In this document: positions 15,630-24,287 of the stretch, piece after piece | Layout: every line of letters starts with the position of its first letter | Position numbering within the stretch: position 1 is the stretch's first letter | Assembly (NCBI RefSeq): GCF_029846275.1 | Contig: NZ_JARVWS010000001.1 | Span: 496,001-560,000, forward strand | DNA: 64,000 nt | Source of the DNA: Nocardioides sp. CER19 | GTDB lineage: Bacteria > Actinomycetota > Actinomycetes > Propionibacteriales > Nocardioidaceae | Reading direction: 5' to 3' | Notes under the pieces: model-generated | Told to the model about the DNA's origin: nothing | Seen by the model: only the letters and a program-made list of their open reading frames with translations | The model's database searches: none | Translations under genes and position numbers: made by a program

Positions 15630-16802
15630 ATGCACGAGGTCATCGACAACATCCACAAGGCGGCCGACACCCTGCGCCGCGAAGCACCCGAGAGCGACCG
15701 CCGCGGGAGGCTCACCGACCTCACCGCGCAGACGCTGCGGGAGAGCGGCATCGTCCGGATGCTGCAGCCGAAGGAGTACGGCGGCCACGAGGCGCACCCC
15801 GCCGAGTTCCTCGAGGCGGCGATGGAGACCGCGATCGCGGCCCCGTCGGCCGGCTGGGTCGGCGGCGTCGTCGGCGTCCACCCGTGGGAGATCGCGATGA
15901 TGGACCCGAAGCTCCAAGAGGAGATCTGGGGCCAGGACCCCGACACCTGGGCGGCGTCGCCGTACGCCCCCATCGGGCGCGCCGTCCCGGTCGACGGCGG
16001 CTTCCTCTTCACCGGACAGTGGCCCTACTCCAGCGGCACCGACCACTGCCGGTGGGTCATCCTCGGCGGCATCGTCGACCACGGACCCGACGCCAAGCCG
16101 GGGCCGCCGGACATCCGGCACTTCGTCATCCCGCGCTCCGACTACGAGATCGTCGCCGACTCGTGGAACGTGATGGGCCTGCTCGGTACCGGCTCCAAGG
16201 ACGTCCGGATGACCGACGTCTTCATCCCGGACTACCGCGTGGTCGACGGGACCGCGATGAACGCGGGCGCCTACGAGCACCGACAGGAGGGCAAGGCGCT
16301 CTACCGGCTCAAGTTCCCGCTCATGTTCTCGGCGGCCATCGGCGCCGCGACGCAAGGCATCGCGCAGGGCGCCCTGGCCGCGTTCAAGGACTACCTCGGC
16401 GGGCGGGTGTCGGCGGACGGCAACATCGCCAAGCAGGACCCGATCCAGCTGTTCTCCTACGCCGAGGCGGCGGCCGAGATCGCGGCGTCGCGCTCGCACC
16501 TGCTCACGTCGACCAGCGAGCTCTACGACTTCGTCGCCAAGGGCGGCGAGGTGAGCCGCCGCCAGCGGCTCACGTTCCGCCGCGACCAGGCGCGGGCGAC
16601 CCGCCGCGCCGTCGACGCGGTCGACAGCCTCTTCAAGACCGCCGCCGGCGGCTCCGGGATCCACACGTCGTTCCCGCTCGAGCGCTACTGGCGCGACCTG
16701 CAGGTCGCCCAGGTGCACATCTGCAACATCCAGCACAACATCTACACCGCCTGGGCCTCCGACGACCTGACCGGCGAGTCCAACCCCGCCCTCTTCGTCT
16801 GA
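15630..16802 (+). CDS. Flavin-dependent monooxygenase, HsaA/acyl-CoA-dehydrogenase-fold (second copy)
   Basis: This 390-residue paralogue of the gene at 14345 has the same length and alignable motifs throughout: APSAGWVGGVVGVHPWEI, FTGQWPYSSGTDHCRWVILGG, WNVMGLLGTGSKDV and SFPLERYWRDLQVAQVHI. It is followed after 24 bp by the extradiol dioxygenase, the classical partner that cleaves the catechol made by an HsaA-type hydroxylase. AGAGAAGGGG is the ribosome-binding site. Two oxygenases of this type suggest two successive hydroxylations or two substrates. Confidence 0.88.
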   Translation: MHEVIDNIHKAADTLRREAPESDRRGRLTDLTAQTLRESGIVRMLQPKEYGGHEAHPAEFLEAAMETAIAAPSAGWVGGVVGVHPWEIAMMDPKLQEEIWGQDPDTWAASPYAPIGRAVPVDGGFLFTGQWPYSSGTDHCRWVILGGIVDHGPDAKPGPPDIRHFVIPRSDYEIVADSWNVMGLLGTGSKDVRMTDVFIPDYRVVDGTAMNAGAYEHRQEGKALYRLKFPLMFSAAIGAATQGIAQGALAAFKDYLGGRVSADGNIAKQDPIQLFSYAEAAAEIAASRSHLLTSTSELYDFVAKGGEVSRRQRLTFRRDQARATRRAVDAVDSLFKTAAGGSGIHTSFPLERYWRDLQVAQVHICNIQHNIYTAWASDDLTGESNPALFV

Positions 16803-16826
16803 CCCGCACACCTCGAGGAGACAACC

Positions 16827-17738
16827 ATGTTGATCACCGCTCTCGGCTACCTCGGCGTGACCTCACCGCGCTCGGAGGACTGGCGCCGCTTCGGCGGCGA
16901 CTTCCTCGGCGCGATGGTCGCGCCGGACGGCCCCGACGGCGCCGTACGGCTCAAGTTCGACGACGCCGACTGGCGCCTGCAGATCCACCCCGGCGAGGCC
17001 GACAAGGTCGAGTACTACGGCTGGCTCGTCAACCACGAGGAGGACCTCGACACCGTCGTCGAGAAGCTCGCCGCCGTCGGCGTCACCGCCTCCTGGGGCT
17101 CGGCCGAGCTCGCCGAGGCACGGTCCGTCGACAGGCTCGTGCAGTTCACCGACCCGTGGGGCAACCCGCACGAGGTCGCCTGGGGCCAGGTCACCACGTC
17201 GAACTCGTTCCGCACCGGCCGCGGGATGCAGGGCTTCGTCACCGGCCAGCAGGGCCTCGGCCACGTGCTGCTCCTGCTCCCCGACATCGAGGCGGGCCAC
17301 GAGTTCTTCCACGGCGTGCTCGGCTTCGAGCTCTCGGACAAGATCATCGAGCCCGGCCGGATCAACGCGCGGTTCTACCACGTCAACGCGCGGCACCACA
17401 CGCTCGCGCTGGGCGAGTGCCCGCCGGGCGTCGCCGGCTTCAACCACCTGATGCTGCAGGTGAGGGACATCAACGACATGGGATGGGCCTACGACCGTCT
17501 CGAGGAGTTCGACGTCCCCGAGACCCTGTCGATCGGCCGCCACACCAACGACCAGATGGTGTCGTTCTACTGCACGACGCCGTCGACCTTCCACATCGAG
17601 TACGGCTACGACGGCCTCGAGATCACGCCCGACTGGGTGCCGCGGGTCTACACCAAGACCCAGATCTGGGGCCACCAGGTGCACCCCGAGACGAAGAACC
17701 GCCCCCCGGGGATCATGCACGAGGTGCCGGTCGCCTGA
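16827..17738 (+). CDS. Extradiol ring-cleavage dioxygenase, HsaC/BphC type
   Basis: This 303-residue type I extradiol dioxygenase has two vicinal-oxygen-chelate modules. The second module carries the iron ligands His146 (GLGHVLLL), His207 (FNHLML) and Glu258 (FHIEYGY), plus active-site His191 and His241. It would cleave a catechol meta to one hydroxyl, giving the yellow dienoate for the hydrolases at 5247/6100. GAGGAGA precedes the ATG. It follows the second monooxygenase by 24 bp in one operon, which is closed by a strong hairpin. HsaC in cholesterol degradation has the same neighbours, but the gene order and the duplicated partners here differ, so the ring substrate is not fixed. Confidence 0.93.
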   Translation: MLITALGYLGVTSPRSEDWRRFGGDFLGAMVAPDGPDGAVRLKFDDADWRLQIHPGEADKVEYYGWLVNHEEDLDTVVEKLAAVGVTASWGSAELAEARSVDRLVQFTDPWGNPHEVAWGQVTTSNSFRTGRGMQGFVTGQQGLGHVLLLLPDIEAGHEFFHGVLGFELSDKIIEPGRINARFYHVNARHHTLALGECPPGVAGFNHLMLQVRDINDMGWAYDRLEEFDVPETLSIGRHTNDQMVSFYCTTPSTFHIEYGYDGLEITPDWVPRVYTKTQIWGHQVHPETKNRPPGIMHEVPVA

Positions 17739-17747
17739 GTCGCGCGT

Positions 17748-17779
17748 CAGAGCCCCCAGCCGTTCGGCTGGGGGCTCTG
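17748..17779 (+). terminator. Strong intrinsic terminator after the dioxygenase
   Basis: CAGAGCCCCCAGCC (17748-17761) and its exact complement (17766-17779) form a 14-bp stem with a GTTC loop, followed by a short T-containing stretch (GCGTTTCT). It closes the rightward monooxygenase-dioxygenase operon and may also serve the leftward flavin reductase gene. Confidence 0.85.
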
Positions 17780-17872
17780 GCGTTTCTGGTGTGGTTGGGG
17801 CTCCGGCGGCGGGGAGTCATCACGGGTGTGGTGGCGGCGGATGGTCGAGCACTCACCGCTGCCCCGGGCCGC

Positions 17873-18448
17873 TCACATCGGGAAGTCGGAGGTATAGCTC
17901 CACCAGCCGTGGTCGACGAGCTCCTCGTCGGTCAGGCGAGCGGCGGGTACGTCGGCGAAGCGGCCGTAGGAGCCCTGGAAGAACAGCAGCGGCGTGACCG
18001 GGCGGGTGACCTCCATGGCGAGCACCTCGCACAACACGATCCAGTGGTCGCCCGCGTCCACCTGCTGCACCCCGCGGCAGTGCACGTGCGCGACGGCGTC
18101 GGTGAGGTGGGGCGCGCCGTGCTCGCTCCGCGACCACTCGACGGAGGCGAACTTGTCCTCGCCGCGGCCGGCCATGGTGCGGCACAGCTCGAGCTGGTCG
18201 GCCGCGACCACGTTGATGCAGAGCGTCTCGGCGCGGGCCAGGCGGGCGTAGGTGCTCGACGTCCGCTGCGGCATGAAGGCGACGAGCGGAGGCTCCATCG
18301 AGACGGCGGTGAAGGTGCCGACGACCATGCCGACGGGCTGCCCTTCGTCGAAGCCGGTGACGACGGCGACGCCGGTGGGGTAGTGCCCCATCACCGTGCG
18401 GTAGACGCTCGGCTCGATGGGGACCTCGATCTGGTTGCTGGTGGTCAC
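17873..18448 (-). CDS. Flavin reductase, HsaB/HpaC type
   Basis: This 191-residue protein belongs to the flavin reductase-like FMN-binding family. [12 protein letters not shown] (about residues 20-31), [21 protein letters not shown] and the CINVVA segment are typical, followed by a HWIVLCEV strand. It uses NAD(P)H to make reduced flavin for group D monooxygenases, so it is the expected electron supplier for the oxygenases at 14345 and 15630. It is on the opposite strand, 49 bp downstream of the iclR-type gene at 18498 and probably co-transcribed with it, an arrangement that separates the reductase from its oxygenases. The C-terminus ([13 protein letters not shown]) is an extra tail. Confidence 0.9.
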   Translation of the reverse strand: MTTSNQIEVPIEPSVYRTVMGHYPTGVAVVTGFDEGQPVGMVVGTFTAVSMEPPLVAFMPQRTSSTYARLARAETLCINVVAADQLELCRTMAGRGEDKFASVEWSRSEHGAPHLTDAVAHVHCRGVQQVDAGDHWIVLCEVLAMEVTRPVTPLLFFQGSYGRFADVPAARLTDEELVDHGWWSYTSDFPM

Positions 18449-18497
18449 CTCGCCAGTGTGTGGCGGCCGGGCGCCGACGGGCCACCGTCGCGTCCCG

Positions 18498-19283
18498 TCA
18501 CCCGGAACGACCGGGACGACCGGAACGACCGCGGCTGACGACGCTGCCCAGCGCCTGGGCCGCCGCGCGGACGGCGGTCGCGTGGCTCTCGGGGCGGTAG
18601 CGCCCGACCGGCCCGGTGACGCTGATCCCCGCGAGGGCGGTGTGGCCGTCGAAGTCCAGCACGGGCGCCGCGACGCAGAGCAGGCCTGGGGTGGACTCCT
18701 CGCGCTCGAACGCGATGCCGGTCTCCAGGACGGCGTCGAGCTGGCGGCGCAGCAGTCCGGGCGCCACGATCGTGTGCGGCGTACGCCGCTCCAGCGGGCC
18801 GGTCAGCACCGACTTGCGGACCTCCGGGCCGGCGTGCGCGAGCAGCACCTTGCCGATGGCGGTGCAGTGCAGCGGCATCCGGCCTCCGACGCGGGAGGGC
18901 GCGGGCGCCTGCCGGTGGCCGCCGATCTTGGCGACGTAGACCACCGCGTGCCCGTCGGTGACGCCGAGGTGCACGGTCTCGTGGGTCCGCTCGTAGAGGT
19001 CCTGGAGGAACGGCATCGCCAGCTCGAGCAGGGTCCGCTCGGCCGACGCGCGCATGCCGAGCTCGAACATCCCGCCGCTCAGCCGGTAGCCGCCCGGAAC
19101 CTTGTCGAGCAGCTGGTGGCCGACGAGGTCGGCGGCGACGCGGTGGGCCGAGGCCTTGGGCAGACCCGTGCGCCGCACCAGCTCCGCGAGCGGCAGGACC
19201 TGGTCCTCGGGTGTGAAGGACCGCAGGATCGCCACCGCCTTGCCGAGGACGGTGTCGAGGTTGGGTCCGAGCTCGCCGGTCAT
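18498..19283 (-). CDS. IclR family transcriptional regulator (second)
   Basis: This 261-residue IclR protein has a winged helix at about residues 10-70 ([47 protein letters not shown]) and an effector domain ([33 protein letters not shown]). The last residues ([11 protein letters not shown]) are encoded by a short GGAACGACCGG-like repeat around 18500-18530. Its start is 14 bp from palindrome B2 (19297-19313), which also faces the hydratase operon, so it probably represses both directions. The same core occurs before the importer at 10511. Confidence 0.9.
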   Translation of the reverse strand: MTGELGPNLDTVLGKAVAILRSFTPEDQVLPLAELVRRTGLPKASAHRVAADLVGHQLLDKVPGGYRLSGGMFELGMRASAERTLLELAMPFLQDLYERTHETVHLGVTDGHAVVYVAKIGGHRQAPAPSRVGGRMPLHCTAIGKVLLAHAGPEVRKSVLTGPLERRTPHTIVAPGLLRRQLDAVLETGIAFEREESTPGLLCVAAPVLDFDGHTALAGISVTGPVGRYRPESHATAVRAAAQALGSVVSRGRSGRPGRSG

Positions 19284-19296
19284 GGACGGATCCTAC

Positions 19297-19313
19297 GTTC
19301 CACTGAGTGGGAC
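19297..19313. promoter_or_regulatory. Palindromic operator, copy B2, between iclR-type gene and hydratase operon
   Basis: GTTCCACTGAGTGGGAC is a 17-bp palindrome with one mismatch, flanked symmetrically by GGATCC at 19288-19293 and 19314-19319. It fills most of the 73-bp divergent gap between the regulator at 18498-19283 and the hydratase gene at 19357. Its core CCACTGAGTG recurs at 10514-10523. This is a strong candidate for the binding site of the adjacent IclR protein. Confidence 0.65.
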
Positions 19314-19356
19314 GGATCCGTGGCGAGGTGCCCGACGGCCGGGGAGGGTGGGCGCC

Positions 19357-20175
19357 ATGACAGACACCCCCACGACGGCCGACCGGACCGCCGTCCTCGA
19401 GGCCGCGGCCCGGCTGCGCGAGGCCGCCGCCACCGGTACGCCGGTCGCGCCGGTGCGCGACCTGATCGGGCGCGACGACATCGAGGCGGCGTACGCCGTC
19501 CAACGGCTCAACGTCGAGGCCCGCCTCGCCGAGGGTGCGACCGTCGTCGGCCGCAAGATCGGCCTCACCTCCGCTGCCGTGCAGCAGCAGATCGGCGTCG
19601 ACCAGCCCGACTTCGGGGTCCTGTTCGACGACATGGCCTACGGCGACGGCGACGCGATCCCGTTCGGGACCGTGCTGCAGGCCAAGGCGGAGGCCGAGGT
19701 CGCGTTCGTCCTGAAGGACGACCTCGCCGACGGGCCGCTCGACCGCGAGCAGGTGACCGGGGCGATCGACTACGCCGTCGCCGCGATCGAGGTGTGCGGC
19801 AGCCGGGTGGCCGACTGGGACATCAGCTTCGGCGACACCGTGGCCGACAACGCCTCCTCGGGCGTCTACGTGCTCGGGACCGAGCGGCGCACCCTCGACG
19901 AGGTGGCGCCCGTGGAGGTGACCATGTCGATGACCGTCGACGGCGAGGAGGTCTCCACCGGCAACGGGGCCGCCTGCCTCGGCGACCCGGTCAACGCAGT
20001 CGTCTGGCTGGCGCAGAAGGCGCGCGACCTCGGCGACCCGCTCCGCGCCGGCCAGGTGGTCCTGTCGGGCGCGCTCGGGCCGATGCGCGCCATCACCCCC
20101 GGCGCCGAGGTCGCCGTCGCCATCTCCGGGCTGGGCACCGTCTCGGCCACCTTCCCCTCCGAGGAGAACGCATGA
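19357..20175 (+). CDS. 2-keto-4-pentenoate hydratase family (HsaE/MhpD type)
   Basis: The gene encodes 272 residues from ATG 19357; GGGGAGGG lies upstream. Family motifs include VGRKIGLTS (about residue 65), [20 protein letters not shown] with metal-ligand Glu residues, [13 protein letters not shown] and a C-terminal FSGLG-like stretch ([11 protein letters not shown]). The enzyme hydrates 2-hydroxypenta-2,4-dienoate-type acids to 4-hydroxy-2-oxo acids. It is the first gene of a three-gene operon with the matching aldehyde dehydrogenase and aldolase, joined by ATGA overlaps. This is the standard lower meta-cleavage pathway. Confidence 0.92.
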   Translation: MTDTPTTADRTAVLEAAARLREAAATGTPVAPVRDLIGRDDIEAAYAVQRLNVEARLAEGATVVGRKIGLTSAAVQQQIGVDQPDFGVLFDDMAYGDGDAIPFGTVLQAKAEAEVAFVLKDDLADGPLDREQVTGAIDYAVAAIEVCGSRVADWDISFGDTVADNASSGVYVLGTERRTLDEVAPVEVTMSMTVDGEEVSTGNGAACLGDPVNAVVWLAQKARDLGDPLRAGQVVLSGALGPMRAITPGAEVAVAISGLGTVSATFPSEENA

Positions 20176-21152
20176 CCAGCGCGGTGAGCAAGACGAAGGT
20201 CGCCATCATCGGCTCGGGCAACATCGGCACCGACCTGATGATCAAGGTCATGCGCACCAGCCAGCATCTCGAGATGGGTGCGATGGTCGGCATCGACCCG
20301 GAGTCCGACGGCCTCGCCCGCGCCGCCCGGTTCGGGTTCGCGACGACCCACGAGGGCGTCGACGGGCTGATGGCGCTCCCGGGGTTCGACGAGATCGAGA
20401 TCGTCTTCGACGCCACGTCGGCCAAGGCCCACGAGCACAACGCCGCCAAGCTCGCGCCGCTCGGCAAGCGGCTCATCGACCTGACGCCGGCCGCGATCGG
20501 CCCCTACGTCATCCCCGCGGTCAACCTGGAGGAGCACCTCGACGCGCCGAACGTCAACATGGTCACCTGCGGGGGCCAGGCGACGATCCCGATCGTCGCC
20601 GCGATCAGCCGCGTCGTCCCGGTCGCCTACGCCGAGATCGTCGCCTCGATCGCGTCCAAGAGCGCTGGGCCCGGCACGCGCGCCAACATCGATGAGTTCA
20701 CCGAGACGACCTCGGCGGCGATCACCCAGGTCGGAGGTGCCCAGCGCGGCAAGGCGATCATCATCCTCAATCCCGCCGAGCCGCCGCTGATCATGCGCGA
20801 CACCGTCTTCGCGCTGGTCCAGGCACCCGATCCGTCGACCCGCCCGGACTTCGAGGCGGAGATCCGGCAGTCGATCGAGAAGATGGTCGCCGACGTGGCT
20901 GCCTACGTCCCCGGCTACCGGCTCAAGCAGCACGTGCAGATCACCGAGATCCCGGCGGACCAGCCGGTTCACACCCTGCTCGAGGACGGTGCGGCGCGCC
21001 CGACCCACCAGGTGTCGGTGTTCCTCGAGGTCGAGGGCGCGGCGCACTACCTCCCGGCGTACGCCGGCAACCTCGACATCATGACCTCGGCCGCCCTGCA
21101 GATGGCCGAGAGGATCGCTGCGGCGGCGCAGGACAAGGAGAGCGACCGATGA
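20172..21152 (+). CDS. Acetaldehyde/propionaldehyde dehydrogenase (acylating), MhpF/HsaG type
   Basis: This 326-residue protein has the NAD-binding motif [16 protein letters not shown] (about residues 10-25), the catalytic Cys in [13 protein letters not shown] and the conserved [22 protein letters not shown] stretch around it. It converts the aldehyde released by the aldolase to the acyl-CoA and in this family forms a channelling complex with the aldolase encoded next. ATGA overlaps join it to both neighbours. In cholesterol catabolism the same trio yields propionyl-CoA and pyruvate. Confidence 0.95.
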   Translation: MTSAVSKTKVAIIGSGNIGTDLMIKVMRTSQHLEMGAMVGIDPESDGLARAARFGFATTHEGVDGLMALPGFDEIEIVFDATSAKAHEHNAAKLAPLGKRLIDLTPAAIGPYVIPAVNLEEHLDAPNVNMVTCGGQATIPIVAAISRVVPVAYAEIVASIASKSAGPGTRANIDEFTETTSAAITQVGGAQRGKAIIILNPAEPPLIMRDTVFALVQAPDPSTRPDFEAEIRQSIEKMVADVAAYVPGYRLKQHVQITEIPADQPVHTLLEDGAARPTHQVSVFLEVEGAAHYLPAYAGNLDIMTSAALQMAERIAAAAQDKESDR

Positions 21153-22174
21153 GCACCCCCGTCTTCGTCCAGGACGTCACCCTCCGCGACGGCATGCACG
21201 CCGTCCGGCACCGGATCACCCCCGAGGACGTCAAGCGCATCGTGAGCGCGCTCGACGAGGCCGGCGTCGACGCGATCGAGGTCGCGCACGGCGACGGGCT
21301 GGCCGGCGGCTCGGTCAACTACGGCCCCGGCTCCCACAGCGACTGGGAGTGGATCGAGGCGGCCGCCTCGGTGCTGAAGCGCGCCCGGCTGACCACGCTG
21401 CTGCTGCCCGGCGTCGGCACGGTCCACGACCTGCAGCGCGCCTGGGACCTCGGCGTCCGCTCGGTCCGCGTCGCGACCCACTGCACCGAGGCCGACGTCT
21501 CCGCGCAGCACATCTCGATGGCTCGCGAGATCGGCATGGACGTCTCGGGCTTCCTGATGCTCTCCCACATGGCCCCGCCCGAGGAGCTTGCCAAGCAGGC
21601 CAAGCTCATGGAGTCGTACGGCGCCCACTGCGTCTACATCACCGACAGCGGCGGCCGTCTGACGATGAAGGACGTGGCCGACCGCGCCACGGCCTACCGC
21701 GACGTGCTCGACCCGGCGACCGAGCTCGGCATCCACGCCCACGAGAACCTGTCGCTGTCCGTGGCCAACTCGGTGGTCGCCGTGGAGAACGGCATCCATC
21801 GCGTCGACGCGTCGCTCGCCGGTCACGGCGCCGGCGCGGGCAACTGCCCGATCGAGGCGTTCATCGCCGTCGCAGACCTGGTCGGCTTCCAGCACGGCTG
21901 CGACCTGTTCAAGCTGCAGGACGCCGCGGACGACATCGTCCGGCCGCTGCAGGACCGCCCGGTGCGGGTCGACCGCGAGACGCTGACCCTGGGCTACGCG
22001 GGCGTCTACTCGTCGTTCCTCCGGCACGCCGAGAACGCCGCCGCGCGCTACGGCGTCGACGTCCGCGACATCCTCATGGAGTGCGGCCGCCGCCGGCTCG
22101 TCGGCGGTCAGGAGGACATGATCATCGACATCGCGCTCACGCTCGTGGCCGCGCGGGAGGCTCAGGCGTCCTGA
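21149..22174 (+). CDS. 4-hydroxy-2-oxovalerate aldolase, MhpE/HsaF type
   Basis: This 341-residue DmpG-like aldolase has the HMGL-like TIM barrel start [15 protein letters not shown] (metal-binding DxTLRDG), [32 protein letters not shown] and [13 protein letters not shown] (metal ligands His-x-His), plus the C-terminal communication domain. It splits 4-hydroxy-2-oxo acids to pyruvate and an aldehyde passed to the dehydrogenase encoded upstream. The start overlaps the upstream stop (ATGA). A hairpin follows at 22192. Confidence 0.95.
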   Translation: MSTPVFVQDVTLRDGMHAVRHRITPEDVKRIVSALDEAGVDAIEVAHGDGLAGGSVNYGPGSHSDWEWIEAAASVLKRARLTTLLLPGVGTVHDLQRAWDLGVRSVRVATHCTEADVSAQHISMAREIGMDVSGFLMLSHMAPPEELAKQAKLMESYGAHCVYITDSGGRLTMKDVADRATAYRDVLDPATELGIHAHENLSLSVANSVVAVENGIHRVDASLAGHGAGAGNCPIEAFIAVADLVGFQHGCDLFKLQDAADDIVRPLQDRPVRVDRETLTLGYAGVYSSFLRHAENAAARYGVDVRDILMECGRRRLVGGQEDMIIDIALTLVAAREAQAS

Positions 22175-22191
22175 GTCCTGGCACGCCGTAC

Positions 22192-22217
22192 GGCCCGGTC
22201 GCTGTGGCGGCCGGGCC
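22192..22217 (+). terminator. Hairpin terminator after the aldolase operon
   Basis: GGCCCGGTCGC (22192-22202) pairs with GCGGCCGGGCC (22207-22217) around a TGTG loop; ten Watson-Crick pairs and one T-G pair form an 11-bp stem. It begins 17 bp after the aldolase stop and ends the rightward catabolic operon. No T-run follows. Confidence 0.7.
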
Positions 22218-22252
22218 GGTGCGTCTTCCGGGCCGGGTCTACCCCCGCGACA

Positions 22253-22606
22253 TCAGCGGAACGCGAACCACAGCCCGACCAGCCCGGGCAACAGGCCGAG
22301 CAGCAGCCAGGGGACGTACGGCCACTTGTGCGGCGGGTTCCCGTGGATGAGGATGCCGGCCGCGACGCCGATGACGCCGAACGCGCAGGCGATCACGTTG
22401 AGCCCGATCCGGGCGGCGGTGGCGTCCTCGGGGACCATGGAGGCGGCGATCGCGAGGCCGATGGCGAGGTGCGCGATGGTGAACACGGTGAGGACCGACA
22501 TCACCCAGCGCTGGACGTTGGTGAGCGAGTGGTCGTTGACCGGTCGGACGAGGTTGTCCGGGTCCATCAGGTGCCGCGGGCGCTTCACGGGCTGCTGACT
22601 GCTCAC
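22253..22606 (-). CDS. Small membrane protein of unknown function
   Basis: This is a 117-residue protein from GTG 22606; an ATG at 22624 would add six residues and put the start inside the operator region. The N-terminal 35 residues are hydrophilic (MDPDNLVRPVNDHSLTNVQRWV). Three hydrophobic segments follow (VLTVFTIAHLAIGLAIAASM, IGLNVIACAFGVIGVAAGIL, WPYVPWLLLGLLPGLVGLWF). I do not recognise a family with a known role. It is divergent from the MarR regulator at 22644 with 37 bp between starts, which suggests the regulator controls it. Confidence 0.7.
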   Translation of the reverse strand: MSSQQPVKRPRHLMDPDNLVRPVNDHSLTNVQRWVMSVLTVFTIAHLAIGLAIAASMVPEDATAARIGLNVIACAFGVIGVAAGILIHGNPPHKWPYVPWLLLGLLPGLVGLWFAFR

Positions 22607-22619
22607 ACTTAGTTTGTAC

Positions 22620-22632
22620 ACCAATGATTGGT
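22620..22632. promoter_or_regulatory. MarR-type palindromic operator
   Basis: ACCAAT-G-ATTGGT is a perfect 13-bp palindrome, flanked by GTAC on the left and ACGC on the right, in the 37-bp gap between the divergent membrane protein and MarR starts. The location covers both likely promoters. MarR proteins normally bind such short palindromes at their own promoter. Confidence 0.65.
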
Positions 22633-22643
22633 ACGCTCACAAC

Positions 22644-23084
22644 GTGACGTCGGAGACCACCAACCCGTTGGCGCTGGACCAGCAGGTCTGCTTCGCCCTC
22701 GCGATCGCGTCGCGGAGCGTGATCGCCTGCTACAAGCCGCTGCTCGAGCCGCTGGGCCTCACGCACCCGAAGTACCTCGTGATGCTCGCGCTCTGGGAGC
22801 AGGAGCCGCGCCGGGTCAAGGAGCTGTCCGAGACGCTGCAGCTCGACCCCGGCACGCTGTCGCCGCTGCTCAAGCGCCTCGAGGCCAAGGGCTACGTACG
22901 CCGGGAGCGCGACCCGCACGACGAGCGCGCGCTCGCCGTCGTCCTCACCGAGCGCGGCCGGGCGCTGCGCACCGAGGCCGAGAAGATCCCGGCGGCGATC
23001 ATCGACCGGCTGGGCATGGACGTCGCCGAGCTCCTCGAGCTGCACCGGCGGCTCACCGACGTCATCGCCGCCGCGACCCGCTGA
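22644..23084 (+). CDS. MarR family regulator, OhrR-like
   Basis: The gene encodes 146 residues from GTG 22644, chosen because homology begins at LALDQQVCFALAIASRSVI; an in-frame ATG at 22614 would start upstream of the palindrome and is less likely. The N-terminal Cys (about residue 15, in QQVCFALA) matches the peroxide-sensing Cys of OhrR, and the continuing YKPLLEPLGLTHPKYLVMLALWE is OhrR-like. The winged helix is LDPGTLSPLLKRLEAKGYVRRERDPHDERA. An OhrR normally controls an adjacent ohr peroxiredoxin, but none is here; the divergent gene is a small membrane protein. Redox sensing is inference from the Cys. Confidence 0.88.
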   Translation: MTSETTNPLALDQQVCFALAIASRSVIACYKPLLEPLGLTHPKYLVMLALWEQEPRRVKELSETLQLDPGTLSPLLKRLEAKGYVRRERDPHDERALAVVLTERGRALRTEAEKIPAAIIDRLGMDVAELLELHRRLTDVIAAATR

Positions 23085-24236
23085 CTACTCGGCGGTCCAC
23101 ACGCGACCGCCGTCCCCGTCGTCGGACAGCAGCAGTACGCCGGCCGCGTCCGCTGCGACGGAGAGGACGTGCTCCCCGGCCGTGCCCGGTGGCGTCGCCG
23201 GCGTCTCGGCCCGCGTCCAGGAGGAGCCGGCGGTGGTGCCGCGCCAGAGGGCGTAACGGGCGCCGTCGCTCGTGGTCGCCCAGACGGCGCCGCCGCGGGT
23301 TGCGAGGCTGGCGACGAATGGGCTCCTGCTCGCGTCCGAAGGGATCCGACCGAACGTCCCGGCGCGCGACCAGGTGCCGTTCAGTCGCTGCCAGGCGCCG
23401 AACGCGTTCCCGCGCAGCCCCACTCCCAACAGGCCGTCGGGCGTCTCGGCGACCCGCTCGACGTCGTCGAACGACCGGCTGCCCGGCACCGTCTCGCGTG
23501 TCCACGTCGCGCCGTCGGGCGAGGTCCAGGCCTGCGGCTGCCGGTCGAGGGCGTCGTCCGGCGCGTTGCCCCCGCCGACGACCACCCACTCGTCGCGGTC
23601 CCAGGCGGCGTCCTGGGCCAACGCGGCCAGCGCCGAGTCGTCGGCGAGCCCCGGGACGCCTTCGTGCAGCGTGAAGGCCCGCGCGTCGGGCGAGGTCCAC
23701 ACGGCCGGTCCGCTGACGCGGTTGCCGGTGATGAGCCACCCGCCGGGCTTGGCCGCGATCGGCCCGACGTTGGTGGCCTGCTCGCCGCCGTACTGGGTGT
23801 AGGGCGCGGCGACGTCGTGGAGCCCGGCCGCGTCCTCGAAGAACGTGGTGACCCGCGGGTTCCCGTGGGCGCCGCCGGAGCGCGCGCCGACGGCCGCGAC
23901 CGTGCCGTGGGCGCAGGCGGCCGAGGTCAGGATGGCGCGCTGACCCCAGAAGGTGTCGGCCTCGACCGCCAGTGCGGTCCAGGTGCTCCCGTCCGACGAG
24001 CGCCAGGCCGCGGGCCGGCTGTCCTGGTCCGAGGTCGGCTGATCCAGGAAGACGCCGCCGACCACGTACCAGCGCTCGCCGCAGCGCACGGCGTCCCGCA
24101 CCACGATCCGCCCGGGTGCGCCGGGCGGGGCCGGCAGCGACGCCTCGTGCCAGTGTGGCTCGGGTCTTGGCGAGTCGTCGGCGTGGCCGGTGCACGCGCC
24201 GAGGAGGAGGACCGCGAGGAGGGGCAGCCGGCGCAC
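23085..24236 (-). CDS. Secreted lipoprotein of unknown function, beta-propeller-like
   Basis: This 383-residue protein begins with a short signal peptide and lipobox (LLLGAC, Cys about residue 15), so it is probably anchored outside the membrane. The rest is rich in repeated WxSxDGxTW-like units (AWRSSDGSTWTAL, VWTSPDARAFTL, AWTSPDGATWTRE, LWRGTTAGSSWTRA), spaced as in sialidase/BNR-type beta-propellers. There are no catalytic motifs I can name. It is convergent with the MarR gene, whose stop at 23084 abuts it. A role as an extracellular binding or scaffold protein is possible, but no function is assigned. Confidence 0.75.
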   Translation of the reverse strand: MRRLPLLAVLLLGACTGHADDSPRPEPHWHEASLPAPPGAPGRIVVRDAVRCGERWYVVGGVFLDQPTSDQDSRPAAWRSSDGSTWTALAVEADTFWGQRAILTSAACAHGTVAAVGARSGGAHGNPRVTTFFEDAAGLHDVAAPYTQYGGEQATNVGPIAAKPGGWLITGNRVSGPAVWTSPDARAFTLHEGVPGLADDSALAALAQDAAWDRDEWVVVGGGNAPDDALDRQPQAWTSPDGATWTRETVPGSRSFDDVERVAETPDGLLGVGLRGNAFGAWQRLNGTWSRAGTFGRIPSDASRSPFVASLATRGGAVWATTSDGARYALWRGTTAGSSWTRAETPATPPGTAGEHVLSVAADAAGVLLLSDDGDGGRVWTAE

Positions 24237-24287
24237 GCGCCACAGTCTGCCCCTCCGGCCGCCCCTCAGGCTGCCCCTCCGGGCGGC

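Noticed and set aside
18500..18530. Short GGAACGACCGG-type repeat as an operator cluster
   Set aside because: It lies inside the 3-prime coding end of the IclR gene and encodes the repetitive [11 protein letters not shown] tail.
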